Shown: piece after piece, positions 44,886 through 57,784 of the stretch
Numbering within the stretch: position 1 is the first letter of the stretch
Layout of the letters: each line of letters opens with the position of its first letter
From: Neoechinorhynchus agilis
Taxonomy: Eukaryota > Acanthocephala
Assembly (NCBI GenBank): GCA_051530055.1
Contig: CM121341.1
Coordinates: 2,294,001-2,358,000 of the forward strand
DNA length: 64,000 bases
Reading direction: 5' to 3'
Notes under the pieces: model-generated
What the model was told of the DNA's origin: nothing
What the model saw: only the letters and a program-made list of their open reading frames with translations
The model's database searches: none
Translations under genes and position numbers: made by a program

Positions 44886-46785
44886 TTATGGTTAGCCATT
44901 CTAGGACGATTTCTGTGTAAACATGGCTTAAATGGAGAATTTAATTTGAAGAACCAACCTGTTATAGTCTTATCATTGACAGTTGTGTCTAAAGGTTTGA
45001 TCGCCAACGAATTATGGTTAGCCTTTTTAGGACGATTTCTGTGTAAACACGGCTTAAATGGAGAATTTAATTTGAAGAACCAACCTGTTATAGTCTTATC
45101 ATTGACAGTTGTGTCTAAAGGTTTGATCGCCAACGAATTATGGTTAGCCATTTTAGGACGATTTCTGTGTAAACATGGCTTAAATGGAGAATTTAATTTG
45201 AAGAACCAACCTGTTATAGTCTTATCATTGACAGTTGTGTCTAAAGGTTTGATCGCCAACGAATTATGGTTAGCCTTTTTAGGACGATTTCTGTGTAAAC
45301 ACGGCTTAAATGGAGAATTTAATTTGAAGAACCAACCTGTTATAGTCTTATCATTGACAGTTGTGTCTAAAGGTTTGATCGCCAACGAATTATGGTTAGC
45401 CTTTTTAGGACGATTTCTGTGTAAACATGGCTTAAATGGAGAATTTAATTTGAAGAACCAACCTGTTATAGTCTTATCATTGACAGTTGTGTCTAAAGGT
45501 TTGATCGCCAACGAATTATGGTTAGCCATTTTAGGACGATTTCTGTGTAAACACGGCTTAAATGGAGAATTTAATTTGAAGAACCAACCTGTTATAGTCT
45601 TATCATTGACAGTTGTGTCTAAAGGTTTGATCGCCAACGAATTATGGTTAGCCTTTTTAGGACGATTTCTGTGTAAACACGGCTTAAATGGAGAATTTAA
45701 TTTGAAGAACCAACCTGTTATAGTCTTATCATTGACAGTTGTGTCTAAAGGTTTGATCGCCAACGAATTATGGTTAGCCTTTTTAGGACGATTTCTGTGT
45801 AAACATGGCTTAAATGGAGAATTTAATTTGAAGAACCAACCTGTTATAGTCTTATCATTGACAGTTGTGTCTAAAGGTTTGATCGCCAACGAATTATGGT
45901 TAGCCTTTTTAGGACGATTTCTGTGTAAACACGGCTTAAATGGAGAATTTAATTTGAAGAACCAACCTGTTATAGTCTTATCATTGACAGTTGTGTCTAA
46001 AGGTTTGATCGCCAACGAATTATGGTTAGCCTTTTTAGGACGATTTCTGTGTAAACACGGCTTAAATGGAGAATTTAATTTGAAGAACCAACCTGTTATA
46101 GTCTTATCATTGACAGTTGTGTCTAAAGGTTTGATCGCCAACGAATTATGGTTAGCCTTTTTAGGACGATTTCTGTGTAAACACGGCTTAAATGGAGAAT
46201 TTAATTTGAAGAACCAACCTGTTATAGTCTTATCATTGACAGTTGTGTCTAAAGGTTTGATCGCCAACGAATTATGGTTAGCCTTTTTAGGACGATTTCT
46301 GTGTAAACATGGCTTAAATGGAGAATTTAATTTGAAGAACCAACCTGTTATAGTCTTATCATTGACAGTTGTGTCTAAAGGTTTGATCGCCAACGAATTA
46401 TGGTTAGCCTTTTTAGGACGATTTCTGTGTAAACACGGCTTAAATGGAGAATTTAATTTGAAGAACCAACCTGTTATAGTCTTATCATTGACAGTTGTGT
46501 CTAAAGGTTTGATCGCCAACGAATTATGGTTAGCCTTTTTAGGACGATTTCTGTGTAAACACGGCTTAAATGGAGAATTTAATTTGAAGAACCAACCTGT
46601 TATAGTCTTATCATTGACAGTTGTGTCTAAAGGTTTGATCGCCAACGAATTATGGTTAGCCTTTTTAGGACGATTTCTGTGTAAACATGGCTTAAATGGA
46701 GAATTTAATTTGAAGAACCAACCTGTTATAGTCTTATCATTGACAGTTGTGTCTAAACGTTTGATCGCCAACGAAATGACTAAAC
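44886..46785. repeat. Minisatellite, 126 bp x 15, nearly perfect, open on both strands
   Basis: The unit runs from TTATGGTTAGCC to TGATCGCCAACGAA and repeats about 15 times at exactly 126-base steps (44886, 45012, 45138 and so on). Copies differ almost only at two sites: AAACATGGC or AAACACGGC, and GCCATTTT or GCCTTTTT. Since 126 is divisible by three and the unit has no stop in one frame of each strand, a frame of over 660 codons runs through on the plus strand and another on the minus strand. The C/T variant is silent in both frames. It is called a repeat rather than a gene. Confidence 0.95.
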
Positions 46786-46859
46786 GAGCTACAACATTCA
46801 ATGTTTCCCCCCCCCCTTTCAACATTTTTACCACTCCCCCAACCCACACCTAAAAATGT

Positions 46860-48185
46860 TTCGTTTAACGCGTTTTCGATGCAACAATGGCTATCCGTGA
46901 AATGCGAGGAAAAATTAATTAGAACCTAATGTGTGAATATTCAATTATCGATTAGATGAGATACGTATTTAGCAAAACTCACGGAAACAGAAGGTACGTT
47001 GAAGATAAATTTCTTCAAAACGAAATCGATTGCATCTATGGGCGCCGACGAATGTTTACTTCTTTAAAAGCATTTGAGTGTTAGCAAGGCTCTAACAAGA
47101 ATTTCGTCTAATCTATCGCACCGAGAAGCGGAGATTCTTAAGGGCATTTCGAACACCAAACTACAACCAAGCGAATTTAAGTGGTGTATTCCTAGCAAGA
47201 CAAGAACTAAGACTTTCTCCCCGTCATTTCAAATAGGCCCTTGTTTAGCAACCTCATATCTTCCCTATGTTTTTTGAATGACAAAATCAACTCACGTCGA
47301 CGAGCTCGAACGCAAGTTGACGCTCATCTTTGATTGTTGTGCGCCAACTTTCAGAAATGACATTTCCGCACTTTTCAATTGTCCCGAGACAGACAGAAGA
47401 CGAAACGTATTTGAATAGTTCGCTTTTTTTCAAACCTAGAACATTCGAGATTATTGCTGGAGTTATTTTGTAGCGAAAAAAGGTCAAAATAAAAGAGCGA
47501 TTTCACTAATTGAGTCCGACTGAACGCATTTTTGCTTAATTTGAAGTATGTGTTTCAGACGGAGCCTAATGATCAGTCGTTCACTTTATCCATTAAACGC
47601 TCTTCGGGAACACAATCAACACATCCATAATTTTAAATTTGAAACATAATCTAGACGTACTGTTAGCAAAGCACAATCTTTACAAAACGAATCACTCTAC
47701 AGTTTGTGCAAACATGGCAGTTCTAATGTTTTACCAATATTTTTCTCTTTAATAAGTGCAGTCGAGGAGATGAAATAGAGTTTTGGCTCTTTGCATTGTT
47801 AAATTCCAGCTATCGACCAATAAAACATCAGAATGGTTCAAACGCAATGCTTTATAATTTTTCTATAAGCATTGTCAGAACACTTTTCAATGATAGACAC
47901 TGCTCGGTTTTTTTCAAACCATAAGACTATTCGCTAATTTTAGTAGCGAAAAAACGTTCTTTAGCTTTTACCATTGTGCATTACCATAACCTATAGCGAA
48001 CTCGAATATAAAGATAGTACGGATCGACACTTTTGATTAACTAAACACCTGAATGATTGTTGGTAAAAAAGTACATTTTCAAACTCCCAAAGCCATCATC
48101 GCCAAATAAATGTTTCCTTAGGATACAGTTACATTTCTACAAGATTAATGAATAACGGAACCATTCTTTGCTTATTCTTGAGAGT
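46860..48185. other. Spacer, no gene seen
   Basis: Short open frames exist but none has domain or splice support. No ordered repeat recognised. Confidence 0.35.
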
Positions 48186-48189
48186 GCCA

Positions 48190-48985
48190 CTACTTATGTG
48201 CCATTCGGAGAAATAATCGTGTAGCCCAGCTTCTTGTTTCAACTGTCATATAAAAATTTCTGATTTTCAACCTTTTCCTTACCAAAAAGATTTTATTCAC
48301 GCGCTGCACAGCCAAGCTTTTGTTTTGTCGGAGGAATGCTCCTGATCTCGGATCGCCAGTGATTCGTTTAAGTCTTTCGACGGATGATACAAGAAAGATC
48401 AAATCGATCATTGAAGAAGCAGGTGACGAGTTAAACCTGCTTCTTCAATGATCGATTTGATCTTTCTTGTATCATCCGTCGAAATTTCATCCTGCTGGAT
48501 ACGAATGGCGTCCCAGAGAAGGCATTTTCCTTCTCGCCACGGGAATACTGTGACACCGTCCGGTCTACGGCCATCGATTCGGCAAAAATTGCCCGGCTGT
48601 AGGATGTTGGGCGCATTCACAGTATTCAGGGCACGACTAAGAGAATTGCGTTCACTTCGGCGTGTCGTGAGTACCTTCCGCCTGATTGCCGATAGATGAG
48701 ACCATGGCGTCCCGATGGTTCCACGGTCGCTCCACAACAGCCCCGATTGGAAGCGCACATCGGTACTCCAAGTCTCAGCGACGCTGCAATCCTTACTGTC
48801 TCGTCGGAGAGAGGAGTACATGAGCCAAGCACCCGATTCTCTTGTAGAGACTGCCGGCAATCGAGATCGGTTCACCAGATTACAAACTGTCGCACATTTT
48901 GCAATTTTTAAAAATCGCACTTTATCGTTTATTAAAAGATTCGAAGTTTTGGAAAATTCTGTTAGACACATACTTTTAGCCAATT
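48190..48985 (-). mobile_element. R2-type LINE fragment with an internal palindrome
   Basis: The minus strand reads ERNSLSRALNTVNAPN, RRPDGVTVFPWREGKCLLWD and then, after a junction, LKRITGDPRSGAFLRQNKSL. These are the endonuclease core and the C-terminal end of the same LINE family as at 5.0 and 28.2 kb, but of a more distant lineage. Sequence between core and end is missing. At the junction, about 48 bases (48377-48425) are repeated inverted at 48437-48485 with a 12-base spacer, making a perfect hairpin. Confidence 0.75.
48377..48485. repeat. Perfect 48-bp inverted repeat inside the LINE fragment
   Basis: TTTCGACGGATGATACAAGA ... GAAGAAGCAGG is followed after 12 bases by CCTGCTTCTTC ... 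TCTTGTATCATCCGTCGAAA. The arms appear identical, which suggests a recent fold-back repair event at the breakpoint. Confidence 0.9.
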
Positions 48986-49036
48986 ACAAATCGCACGACT
49001 CTTTTCCTGGGTTTTTTATTTAAACAAAATCTATTG

Positions 49037-51361
49037 TCAATTGTTCGTGGTGGTGGTGGTGGTGGTCGAGGTCAAAGGCGCTCGTTGTCCCCTCCGTGGC
49101 CGTCGTCCTCTTTGTGCCCCCCTCGGCGGTGGCAATCCGACAACGCCACCTTCGGAATTCCTTAAATGAGGAGGTACATATCGTGGAGCATCAACAACTT
49201 GAACTATAGGTTTTGCTTTTTGCTTCGAACCTGGCCCATTTTCGTTCTTTGCGGCATTGGCAGCCTTATTCAACATCTTATCTACATCGGAGTTTGTCAA
49301 TGGCTGATACCTTCGCTGCTTGAACTGGACGTCATATAGAGGCTCAGTGCATGCAACACGGTACTGGGAAACACCGGTCAAATCAAATAGTTCGTATTGA
49401 TTGTCCTGTCGAAGACGGGGAGTTGTTGTGGCTGCGATTAAGAACCGTCCACAGCTAGAGAATCGGAAACAGGTCGGCGTCGTTAGATTCCTAGCAGAAA
49501 CGAGTTGATATTTGGCCAATAAGTAACTGTGTGGCTCGAGTTTCCCTTCATCGCTCGATTTTGGATGGCTTTTAGTTTTTCGGTGCCATATCTCCAAATA
49601 CCCAGGAACATTACCGCTACCCGTCAATGCAAGACAATGTCCATTGGGCGCGTATAATGCCCCGTTTCGCATCTTTTGACCTTCACGAACCAATGCTTGT
49701 TTCTTAGTGATATTGGGATGAACAATGTAAACAGCAACCTTTGACTGAGCAAACACGACGCAAAACTCAGCGCTAAGTCCTGTGCCAAGTGGTCGCATCG
49801 CAACCGCATGGACGGTCCGCTCATTACCCATTTCTATCGGTTGAAAATTCTCTGTCGATTCATTAACGTTTATAAAGTATAGACTCGATAATCCGTAACC
49901 AGAAAAATGCCTCAAGACAGATCATAATGTCGAAAGCGATTAGGCAAAGTGAGTTAAAAAACGAAGAACAAATTAGAATTATTGTTTAGAATTCTATACC
50001 GGCGGTAAATGATTATTTCGATTAAAAACGTTCAGTTGAACAAATTGATCAATTCGAACTCTATAACTTTTAAAAAGATCAGCTCCATGTACTCAACAGT
50101 TGAATATAAAGTTTACAATTAATGCGTTAAAATGTAACCAAATTGGTTATTCGAAATCACATTTAAAACAAAAGAGCTAACTCAAAAAGACGCAAATCCC
50201 TAAATTTCCGTTTTCTTCGACATTAAATGATGTTAAAAGATCGACTCTTCATGATTTCGGCAACGATTCATGCATATCAGACGGTCCAAACATAAACGTA
50301 AAGTTATCGACCCGAATCCGGCGAGACTAAATGGTAAACATTGTCGATAGCCCAATGTCAATTTGTAAATCCAAGATAAAAAAGGTTTAAAATGTCACTA
50401 AAATGGATGGATCGATGAAACGGCATTATTGAAAAATAAAATTGAGGCACTTTTCATCCGTAATAGGATTTGGAAGAAGTTTTTGAGTTTTTGACAAGGG
50501 TCAAAACACCGGACCCTTCCGGTGTCCATTGGAGTTCCACTGATTCGATAATTGCAAGAGTCAATGCATTCATGGGCTTTTCCAGATCGAAATCAGCGCC
50601 GGGGACCCGTCTAACGATTTGGACCGTGGAATGCTGAGCGTTTTTTGGTGGCTGACAATACAAAGCAACGGTATTTGGGCACGTTGGAGAAATAGCGAAA
50701 GTTCTAAGGTTTTTAAGATGAAGACTCGTAATGCCGTCTTTGTCAAAAGTATCGTCTTTGCATCGTTTGAAAAATCTAAGGCTAGGTTCCTGATAGACGC
50801 AAAGTATTTGTTCATCCGTCGACCATATTGGTTCCCAGAGATTATCACTAGGCTGTTTAAAGCTCAGAACTGGGTTTAAATTGCTCCTTGGAGGGAAAAT
50901 CAACAGATTGGGAGGACTTTCAGCCGTTGTTTTATAGACGGTTTTGTGGAGAGCAATGTACGAATCTAACGGACTGAACACTGCACTGTCACAGCCATGA
51001 GTAGACCGGTGGATAATTTTCTTAGTTGCAGTATCCAATAAAATTGTGCTAAAGAGAGAAAAGTGATGTTTAGTCTAAAATTAAAACTAACCTTTCATCG
51101 CCACCAATGAGTAAAAGACCGCCTCCATGAGAATAAACCGTACATCTGCAATCTTTTAAATCTAACCTTAAGACGAGTTAAAAAAATTAAAAATCTTTAA
51201 AACCAAATTAAACTTACTCAGTCTCCGATACGTTATTTTCTTGGCTAAATTCGACGTCAGTGACAGTAACCCGGTTCTTGTATCGCGCTTAATTCAAAAA
51301 GCATTTAAATATCTTTCTTAAAGAACCAACACTGACCACAAAACTGCGTCCTCGAATCCAT
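49037..51361 (-). CDS. EIF2A: Translation initiation factor eIF2A, with a transposon in exon 4
   Basis: eIF2A is a WD-repeat factor that can deliver initiator tRNA to the 40S ribosome. Exons read 51361-51337, 51287-51218, 51166-51092 and 51048 onward; phases agree and give VTVTDVEFSQ, DCRCTVYSHGGGLLLIGGDE and STILLDTATKKIIHRSTHG. Landmarks include TDEQILCVYQEPSLRFFKRC (human SEDETLCARNVNNEVHFFEN), RNGALYAPNGHCLALTGSGN (human GPRNAAYYSPHGHILVLAGF) and RYVPPHLRNSEGG (human YRPPALRNK). Exon 4 runs to 50464, is interrupted at 49899-50455 by a mobile element flanked by TTACGGAT, and continues to 49037; without the insert the frame reads SYYGLSSLYF, as the family requires. The human coiled C-terminus is replaced by a short Arg/Gly and Thr tail. 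AATAAA lies just past the stop. Confidence 0.85.
49891..50463. mobile_element. hAT-like non-autonomous element in eIF2A, 557 bp with 8-bp target duplication
   Basis: ATCCGTAA occurs at 49891-49898 and again at 50456-50463, an 8-bp duplication as made by hAT transposases. Inside, the left end reads CAGAAAAATGCCTCAA and the right end, read inverted, GAAAAGTGCCTCAA, so 13 of 14 terminal positions match. The left end begins CAG as is usual for hAT elements. No transposase is encoded. The interval lacks GT-AG ends at any position compatible with the protein, so it is not a normal intron. Confidence 0.7.
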
Positions 51362-51739
51362 CCTCCAAATTACGATGACAAAACTGAGAATAACGTGCTT
51401 TTTGCCTTTCTTTCGTATCTGAAACACTTCAATATTTTGGCGTTGGGCGCAATCGATTATAGCCAATTGGTGATTTTATCGCGTTTTGTGACGTGTGCGC
51501 TGTCGATTTTCGCACTGCTGGCCATGATTGTGAGCTTTTTTGTCCATGTCATGCAAATTTCACTAAATGGTCGAGAATCGTCAATGGTTTTTTATGGCGC
51601 AGAAAATTAGTGTGGATTAAGCGCTTTATTTCTTCACCGTTTGCCTCAAGAAAGATTAAAATGAATTTAAAATCCGGTATTAGCACCTAAAAAAACACTG
51701 AAAAACAATTTTGTCGAATTATCTAGCAGACGATTTGAT

Positions 51740-51815
51740 CGTCGATAAACGCGTACAATCTTGTAAGCTTCCGAAACTAATCGGCAGTTTAAAATCATTT
51801 TAATCTTTCTTCGCA
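51740..51815. repeat. MITE-like end, shared with 57280-57390
   Basis: GATAAACGCGTACAATCTTG, TAAGCTTCCGAAACTAATCG and GCAGTTTAAAAT match 57335-57390 closely. Here only one end of that element is present. Confidence 0.6.
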
Positions 51816-51863
51816 TCAGAAAAAAATATGAACAGTTCAATCTTCAAATAATTTTCTATAAAA

Positions 51864-51938
51864 ATAGAGACTGATTTGTTAATTGCCAATAACGTCCGAC
51901 GGACGAAATATTGACAATTAATAAATCAGTCTCTATTC
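51864..51938. repeat. Short palindrome, about 30-bp arms
   Basis: AATAGAGACTGATTTGTTAA and TTGCCAATA are mirrored by TATTGACAA and TTAATAAATCAGTCTCTATT around a GTCCGACGGAC centre. It may be a tiny hairpin element or a regulatory cruciform between two divergent genes. Confidence 0.8.
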
Positions 51939-52248
51939 TTCTAATCACCAAAGAACACTCACTGTCTTGGCAATTTAAGAGGCGTCGTTAGCTATATTTC
52001 TCACAAAAATAGCGTTGAACTCTGTTCTTTAGGCTGATTGCCTTTATAAAACAATTTTTGAATTCATTGTGGTTTTTTTGAACAATTTTTTTACCCATTA
52101 ATTTTCGATTTTACGTGCTTTTATTCTTTTTTTTTGTAAAGAAATGGTTCAAAGAAGATTTTTTTTGCATTATCACCTACAAGTCTTGATTGCTTTCAAA
52201 ATGTTTAGACAAACCATTCTCCCGCCTTGGGAGACTATCTGATACAGG

Positions 52249-52911
52249 ATGCTTAATGACTACATGACAATTCCTCAGCAACCACCGCTAACTCCGGTTT
52301 CTCCAATCCCTCCGTCTCTTCAAACATCATCATCGTCGAAATCACCACCAGCGGCAACAGCCGTTGCCCCAAACGTCTTATATGCTCGATACCAATCATT
52401 GCTCGATCAATTAGTCGTGTTTCCGTTCTTCCGATGGATAATGGTATTAGTATTGATCATAGCGTTCTTTATTCGGATGGTTCGTGTCCATGGATTCTAT
52501 ATTGTCGCATACGTGGCAGGAATATTTTTGCTCAATCAATTGGTTCAATTCTTAACTCCACGATTCTTACCATCAGCTGCTGCTTCAACCGGTAAATCGT
52601 CGGAATCGACCGCGATTCCCAGGAACCTCAGTGATGAATTTCGACCATTTGATCGACGACTAAAAGAGTTTGATTTCTGGCTTGTGTCAATCAAGACCTG
52701 CATCGCCTCACTCGTTTGTACTCTATTTCCTTTTCTCGACTGTCCAGTCTATTGGCCGATTTTACTCATGTACTTTTGCACACTATTCTTCGTCACCATG
52801 AGACAACAAGTGTACTTTATGATCAAGTACCGCTATGTGCCCTTCAGCTACGGAAAAGCTAGGTATGGAACTGCTCAAAATTCAAAGAAAGGAAACATAT
52901 TCATGTCGTGA
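52249..52911 (+). CDS. RER1: ER retrieval receptor RER1
   Basis: RER1 is a Golgi membrane protein that returns escaped ER membrane proteins by binding their polar transmembrane segments and riding COPI vesicles. The 220-residue single-exon product has a Pro/Ser-rich N-terminal extension of about 45 residues, longer than in the human protein (196 residues). The four-span core follows: YQSLLDQLVVFPFFRWIM, FYIVAYVAGIFLLNQLVQFL, EFRPFDRRLKEFDFW, and YWPILLMYFCTLFFVTMRQQ. The end of the core, VYFMIKYRYVPFSYGKARYG, is the most conserved part of the family. The start ATG follows GATACAGG, a possible trans-splice site. An AAATAAA signal is at 53115. Confidence 0.92.
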   Translation: MLNDYMTIPQQPPLTPVSPIPPSLQTSSSSKSPPAATAVAPNVLYARYQSLLDQLVVFPFFRWIMVLVLIIAFFIRMVRVHGFYIVAYVAGIFLLNQLVQFLTPRFLPSAAASTGKSSESTAIPRNLSDEFRPFDRRLKEFDFWLVSIKTCIASLVCTLFPFLDCPVYWPILLMYFCTLFFVTMRQQVYFMIKYRYVPFSYGKARYGTAQNSKKGNIFMS

Positions 52912-53208
52912 AGAAATCGTGAGCGAAAAACATGGGAGTTCATTGCTTGAATAAAGGGCCTAAGTCGTTTTCCAGGGAGATTTGGCTAATCCAATAAGCC
53001 AGGCGGTCGTAACAAGTCGTATTTCAAGAACCGTTTTGATCGGGGGGCGCTCAATCTTATCGCTTCTTGATCATGCTCGATTGCCACCATCTATTTTATT
53101 CTAATGAAAAATCTCAAATAAATCTATTGATGTCGTCAACTTTTTTTTTCTAAGTGCCGAAATTGTGGAAATGACACACCTTAATTTTTTGAAATAATAT
53201 CTCTTTCC

Positions 53209-53509
53209 TTAGCCCCTAATTCCGTAGACCACCATATCCGGGTGCAGCTTCAGTAGTCTTTTCGGACGAACTCTGTATCGCTGTAGGATCTCGGCGTTTG
53301 CTCCATTCACCTCAATTTTAACATTCCATGATAGCGATTTTGGACGCTGTTCGCAATTGGACAGCTTTCGGCGGTAACAATACGAATCACTTTTAGATAT
53401 ATAATCGTTTCTGGTTGATCCGATTAATCGGTGATTTGACTTTATGTTACACTCATCGGTTCTTGAGAATTTGGCCCGGATTCGAATACCTTTTGGATTT
53501 AGAACAATC
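53209..53509 (-). CDS. Last exon of an unrecognised minus-strand gene
   Basis: After an acceptor-like CGTATAAAG the minus strand stays open for about 100 codons: NPKGIRIRAKFSRTDECN, NHRLIGSTRNDYISKS, LSWNVKIEVNGANAEILQ and the ending RLLKLHPDMVVYGIRG before a stop. Its length without stops and its mixed composition favour real coding sequence. It converges on RER1. It could be the cytoplasmic tail of the receptor-like piece just upstream, but no family was recognised. Confidence 0.4.
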
Positions 53510-53639
53510 CTTTATACGTCGATCGTACGCCAATTGATCGATCTAGCATTTTCGGATCAGTAGTACTCAGTCTGTTTGAAAAAACCTGAGTACATTTTTG
53601 GAATCAGCGCGTTGAGTTGCACTTAATGAACGTGACTAC

Positions 53640-53810
53640 AAAACATAAACGCTTTTTCACATACATCGAGCTTTGATTTGCTGTGTTGAAATGTGAAACA
53701 TCCGTGTTTTCCAAACGCGCGTCTAAATTCAGGTGAAACACACAAGCCATAAATCCGAATACACGATTTTGCTAATTTCAAAGCGAAGTGTTATTCTTTT
53801 TAATGGTTAG
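53640..53810 (-). pseudogene. Possible receptor (GPCR) helix-7/helix-8 fragment
   Basis: One minus-strand frame reads LAKSCIRIYGLCVSPEFRRAFGKHG. The block SPEFRRAF following a (N)PxxY-like segment is typical of the cytoplasmic helix 8 of rhodopsin-family receptors, though the NPxxY here reads IRIYG. Other receptor helices were not found, since a repeat begins at about 53.82 kb. It may be an exon of the same gene as 53209-53509 or a remnant. Confidence 0.3.
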
Positions 53811-53819
53811 CCGGTTATA

Positions 53820-54230
53820 TTGATCCAATGTGTTTTTTTAGAACATCTCTTACTCGACTTATTTTAACTTTTAAGTGATCGAATCACTTCTCTGATACAA
53901 GAGATCGGTTTGGTTGTATGCCCAAGGAAGAAGGAAAATAAGCCGAGTAAGGGATATCGTAAAAAAACATTGAATCAATATAACCACTTACCAGTAAACA
54001 TTAAAGAATTCAACACTTTTGTACATTTCGTAGTTGTGCCAAGAGGAGGTCAAGTAGACTTGATCCCTAAATCTCTCTTTTTCAAGGTCAAAGGGTTCAA
54101 TATCCACAATCGTCTACGATTCCTAACTAAAGGAGGTAAACTCACTGAGAGGGGTACAAACTCAAAACCGCGTATGATTCATTCGGTTTAAGTGTGATTT
54201 TATGCGCTTTCCTGATGTAAGAGAAAGGTG
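53820..54230 (+). mobile_element. Diverged relative of the 42-kb palindromic element
   Basis: TTTGTACATTTCGTAGTTGT followed by GTCAAGTAGACTTGATCCCTAA matches 42811-42870 (TTTGTACATTCCGTAGTTGT). GGTAAACTCACTGAGAGGGG corresponds to the GGAAACTCACTGATGAG block of that element. Only one arm is present. Confidence 0.55.
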
Positions 54231-54307
54231 TGGGTAGCCGAATAAACTAAAAGGAAGTAAAAAAGAACCGTTAATCAATTTTTATTGACATTAAACAAAA
54301 AGCCACA

Positions 54308-54751
54308 TTACATAATGTCGTCGGATTTATACATCCAACTCGTTTCATCATATTTCTTCATAAATTCGTTTTTTAATTTTGATGAGAAATGGCTGAGATG
54401 CGTTTTTATGAGTGCTTCCGCTTCGTGATTACGAGCTAGCGACTCACTTAGTGCACAGGGCCAATCAGGAAGCTGAACTGTAGATTGATCTTCAGTAAAC
54501 TCACTGAGTGGTCCTATTTCTGAAAGAGTTTCCTCGGTGCGAACTGTTACAACATCATCATGGAATCTGCGATACCGACGTTGCTCATCAGGAGGCAAGA
54601 GCGTCGAAACGAAATGGAGCAATGGGTCAGATTCGGTAGACGATTCCACTCTGGTACGAGGATTTGTGTTAGAGAACTCTGTTGATTGAGCAGAATCTGT
54701 TATAGTGCTAGAAGATGTCGGTGCCGTGATTGGATTAACGTTGTCGCCCAT
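54308..54751 (-). CDS. Small acidic protein of 147 residues, unrecognised
   Basis: The ATG at 54751 lies directly behind GTTTGTTTTAG, a 3' splice-site-like tract, so it probably receives a spliced leader. The first 45 residues are Ser/Thr-rich and probably unstructured. The rest is predicted helical: LLHFVSTLLPPDEQRRYRRF, VRTEETLSEIGPLSEF, LIKTHLSHFSSKLKNEFMKK and the ending DETSWMYKSDDIM. No signal peptide, membrane segment or known domain was recognised. AATAAA on the minus strand lies just beyond the stop near 54280. Confidence 0.6.
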   Translation of the reverse strand: MGDNVNPITAPTSSSTITDSAQSTEFSNTNPRTRVESSTESDPLLHFVSTLLPPDEQRRYRRFHDDVVTVRTEETLSEIGPLSEFTEDQSTVQLPDWPCALSESLARNHEAEALIKTHLSHFSSKLKNEFMKKYDETSWMYKSDDIM

Positions 54752-54899
54752 CTAAAACAAACGTGGATTCACGAATACGAAGTTGAAAAAGGATCAATGC
54801 TCGATCTTGATCGCTGCATGAGTGCGTTTGCGACTTCTGTCGAAGAGAAAAATGGTGTTATTCACTAAATAAGCAAAAATAAATCCTCAGTTTTTCTAT

Positions 54900-57106
<2,207 letters not shown>

Positions 57107-57279
57107 TTATATTATTCCACTGATTCTCTAGAATTAGAGGAGCCGAAAACAGTACAAAAAAGCAAATCAAACTTCGATCTGCATATGAAACTTGAACATA
57201 TATTCTAGATTTGTTTTTGTTTGCCGTGAAAAATTAGATGAATTTGCTTGAAGATTGAACTATGAAGAAAGATTCAAAT

Positions 57280-57392
57280 AATTTTAAACTGCCGATTAGT
57301 TTTGAATATGTGAGTTTAAAAACTTACAAGCAACATTGTGATAAACGCGTACAATCTTGTAAGCTTCCGAAACAAATCGGCAATTTAAAATA
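57280..57392. mobile_element. MITE-like element with terminal inverted repeats
   Basis: The left end TTTTAAACTGCCGATTAGTTT and the right end GAAACAAATCGGCAATTTAAAA are inverted copies of each other. The interior has AACTTACAAG and CTTGTAAGCTTCC, extending the pairing. A single end of the same family lies at 51740-51815. It encodes nothing. Confidence 0.6.
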
Positions 57393-57689
57393 AAATCATC
57401 ATTTTAATCAGATTGATTTCGGAAACACACAATCTTGAACGCGCTCATCGAGGTAAAAACATGAAAAATTCAATCTTTAAACAGAATCTGTCAAATTTTA
57501 AAAATGAAGTTGTGTCTTTGATTTCAATCGGGGGGAATTCCAATTTATTGATAAATGCAACCTTATTAACCTCCCCGATGACTGATTTGACGAAAATTCG
57601 TACAGATTCGTCACTCTCATTGGCTTTTTATAACAGTCATTCAGCAAGCTTTTTTGTCGATCTTTTTTCTTTGACAGAAAGGAAAACGA

Positions 57690-57780
57690 GTTACGTCACC
57701 ACATAGAAAATATATATAAAATCGCGCTCAATATACGAAAGAAACAAACGAATTTAATGCGTTTTGGAGTTTAGTCGTTT
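57690..57780 (+). repeat. Diverged outlying copy of the SMNDC1 start-region repeat
   Basis: GTTACGTCACCACATAGAAAA and GCGCTCAATATACGAAAGAAA match the repeat units that begin at 57960, but with more changes and TTACGTCA in place of TGACGTCA. It is probably the oldest copy. Confidence 0.65.
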
Positions 57781-57784
57781 GTTG

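Larger units (their letters stand above)
51362..52248. other. Divergent spacer between eIF2A and RER1
   Basis: The two genes are divergent, so this 890-base stretch should hold both promoters. A 71-codon hydrophobic frame at 51395-51610 lacks an ATG start and is not called. A hairpin and a MITE-like piece lie within it and are listed separately. Confidence 0.4.

Noticed and set aside
44865-46853. Two overlapping frames of over 660 codons on opposite strands
   Set aside because: Both follow from a 126-bp repeat unit without stops; no domain, and perfect copies argue for a satellite, not a gene.
47074-47277. 67-codon frame
   Set aside because: No ATG start, domain or neighbouring exon to support it.
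49899-50455. Ordinary spliceosomal intron in eIF2A
   Set aside because: No GT-AG, GC-AG or AT-AC ends are possible at the position demanded by the protein alignment, while an 8-bp duplication and inverted ends fit a transposon.
51395-51610. Hydrophobic 71-codon frame between eIF2A and RER1
   Set aside because: No ATG at its start and no family match; a chance frame in a promoter region is more likely.
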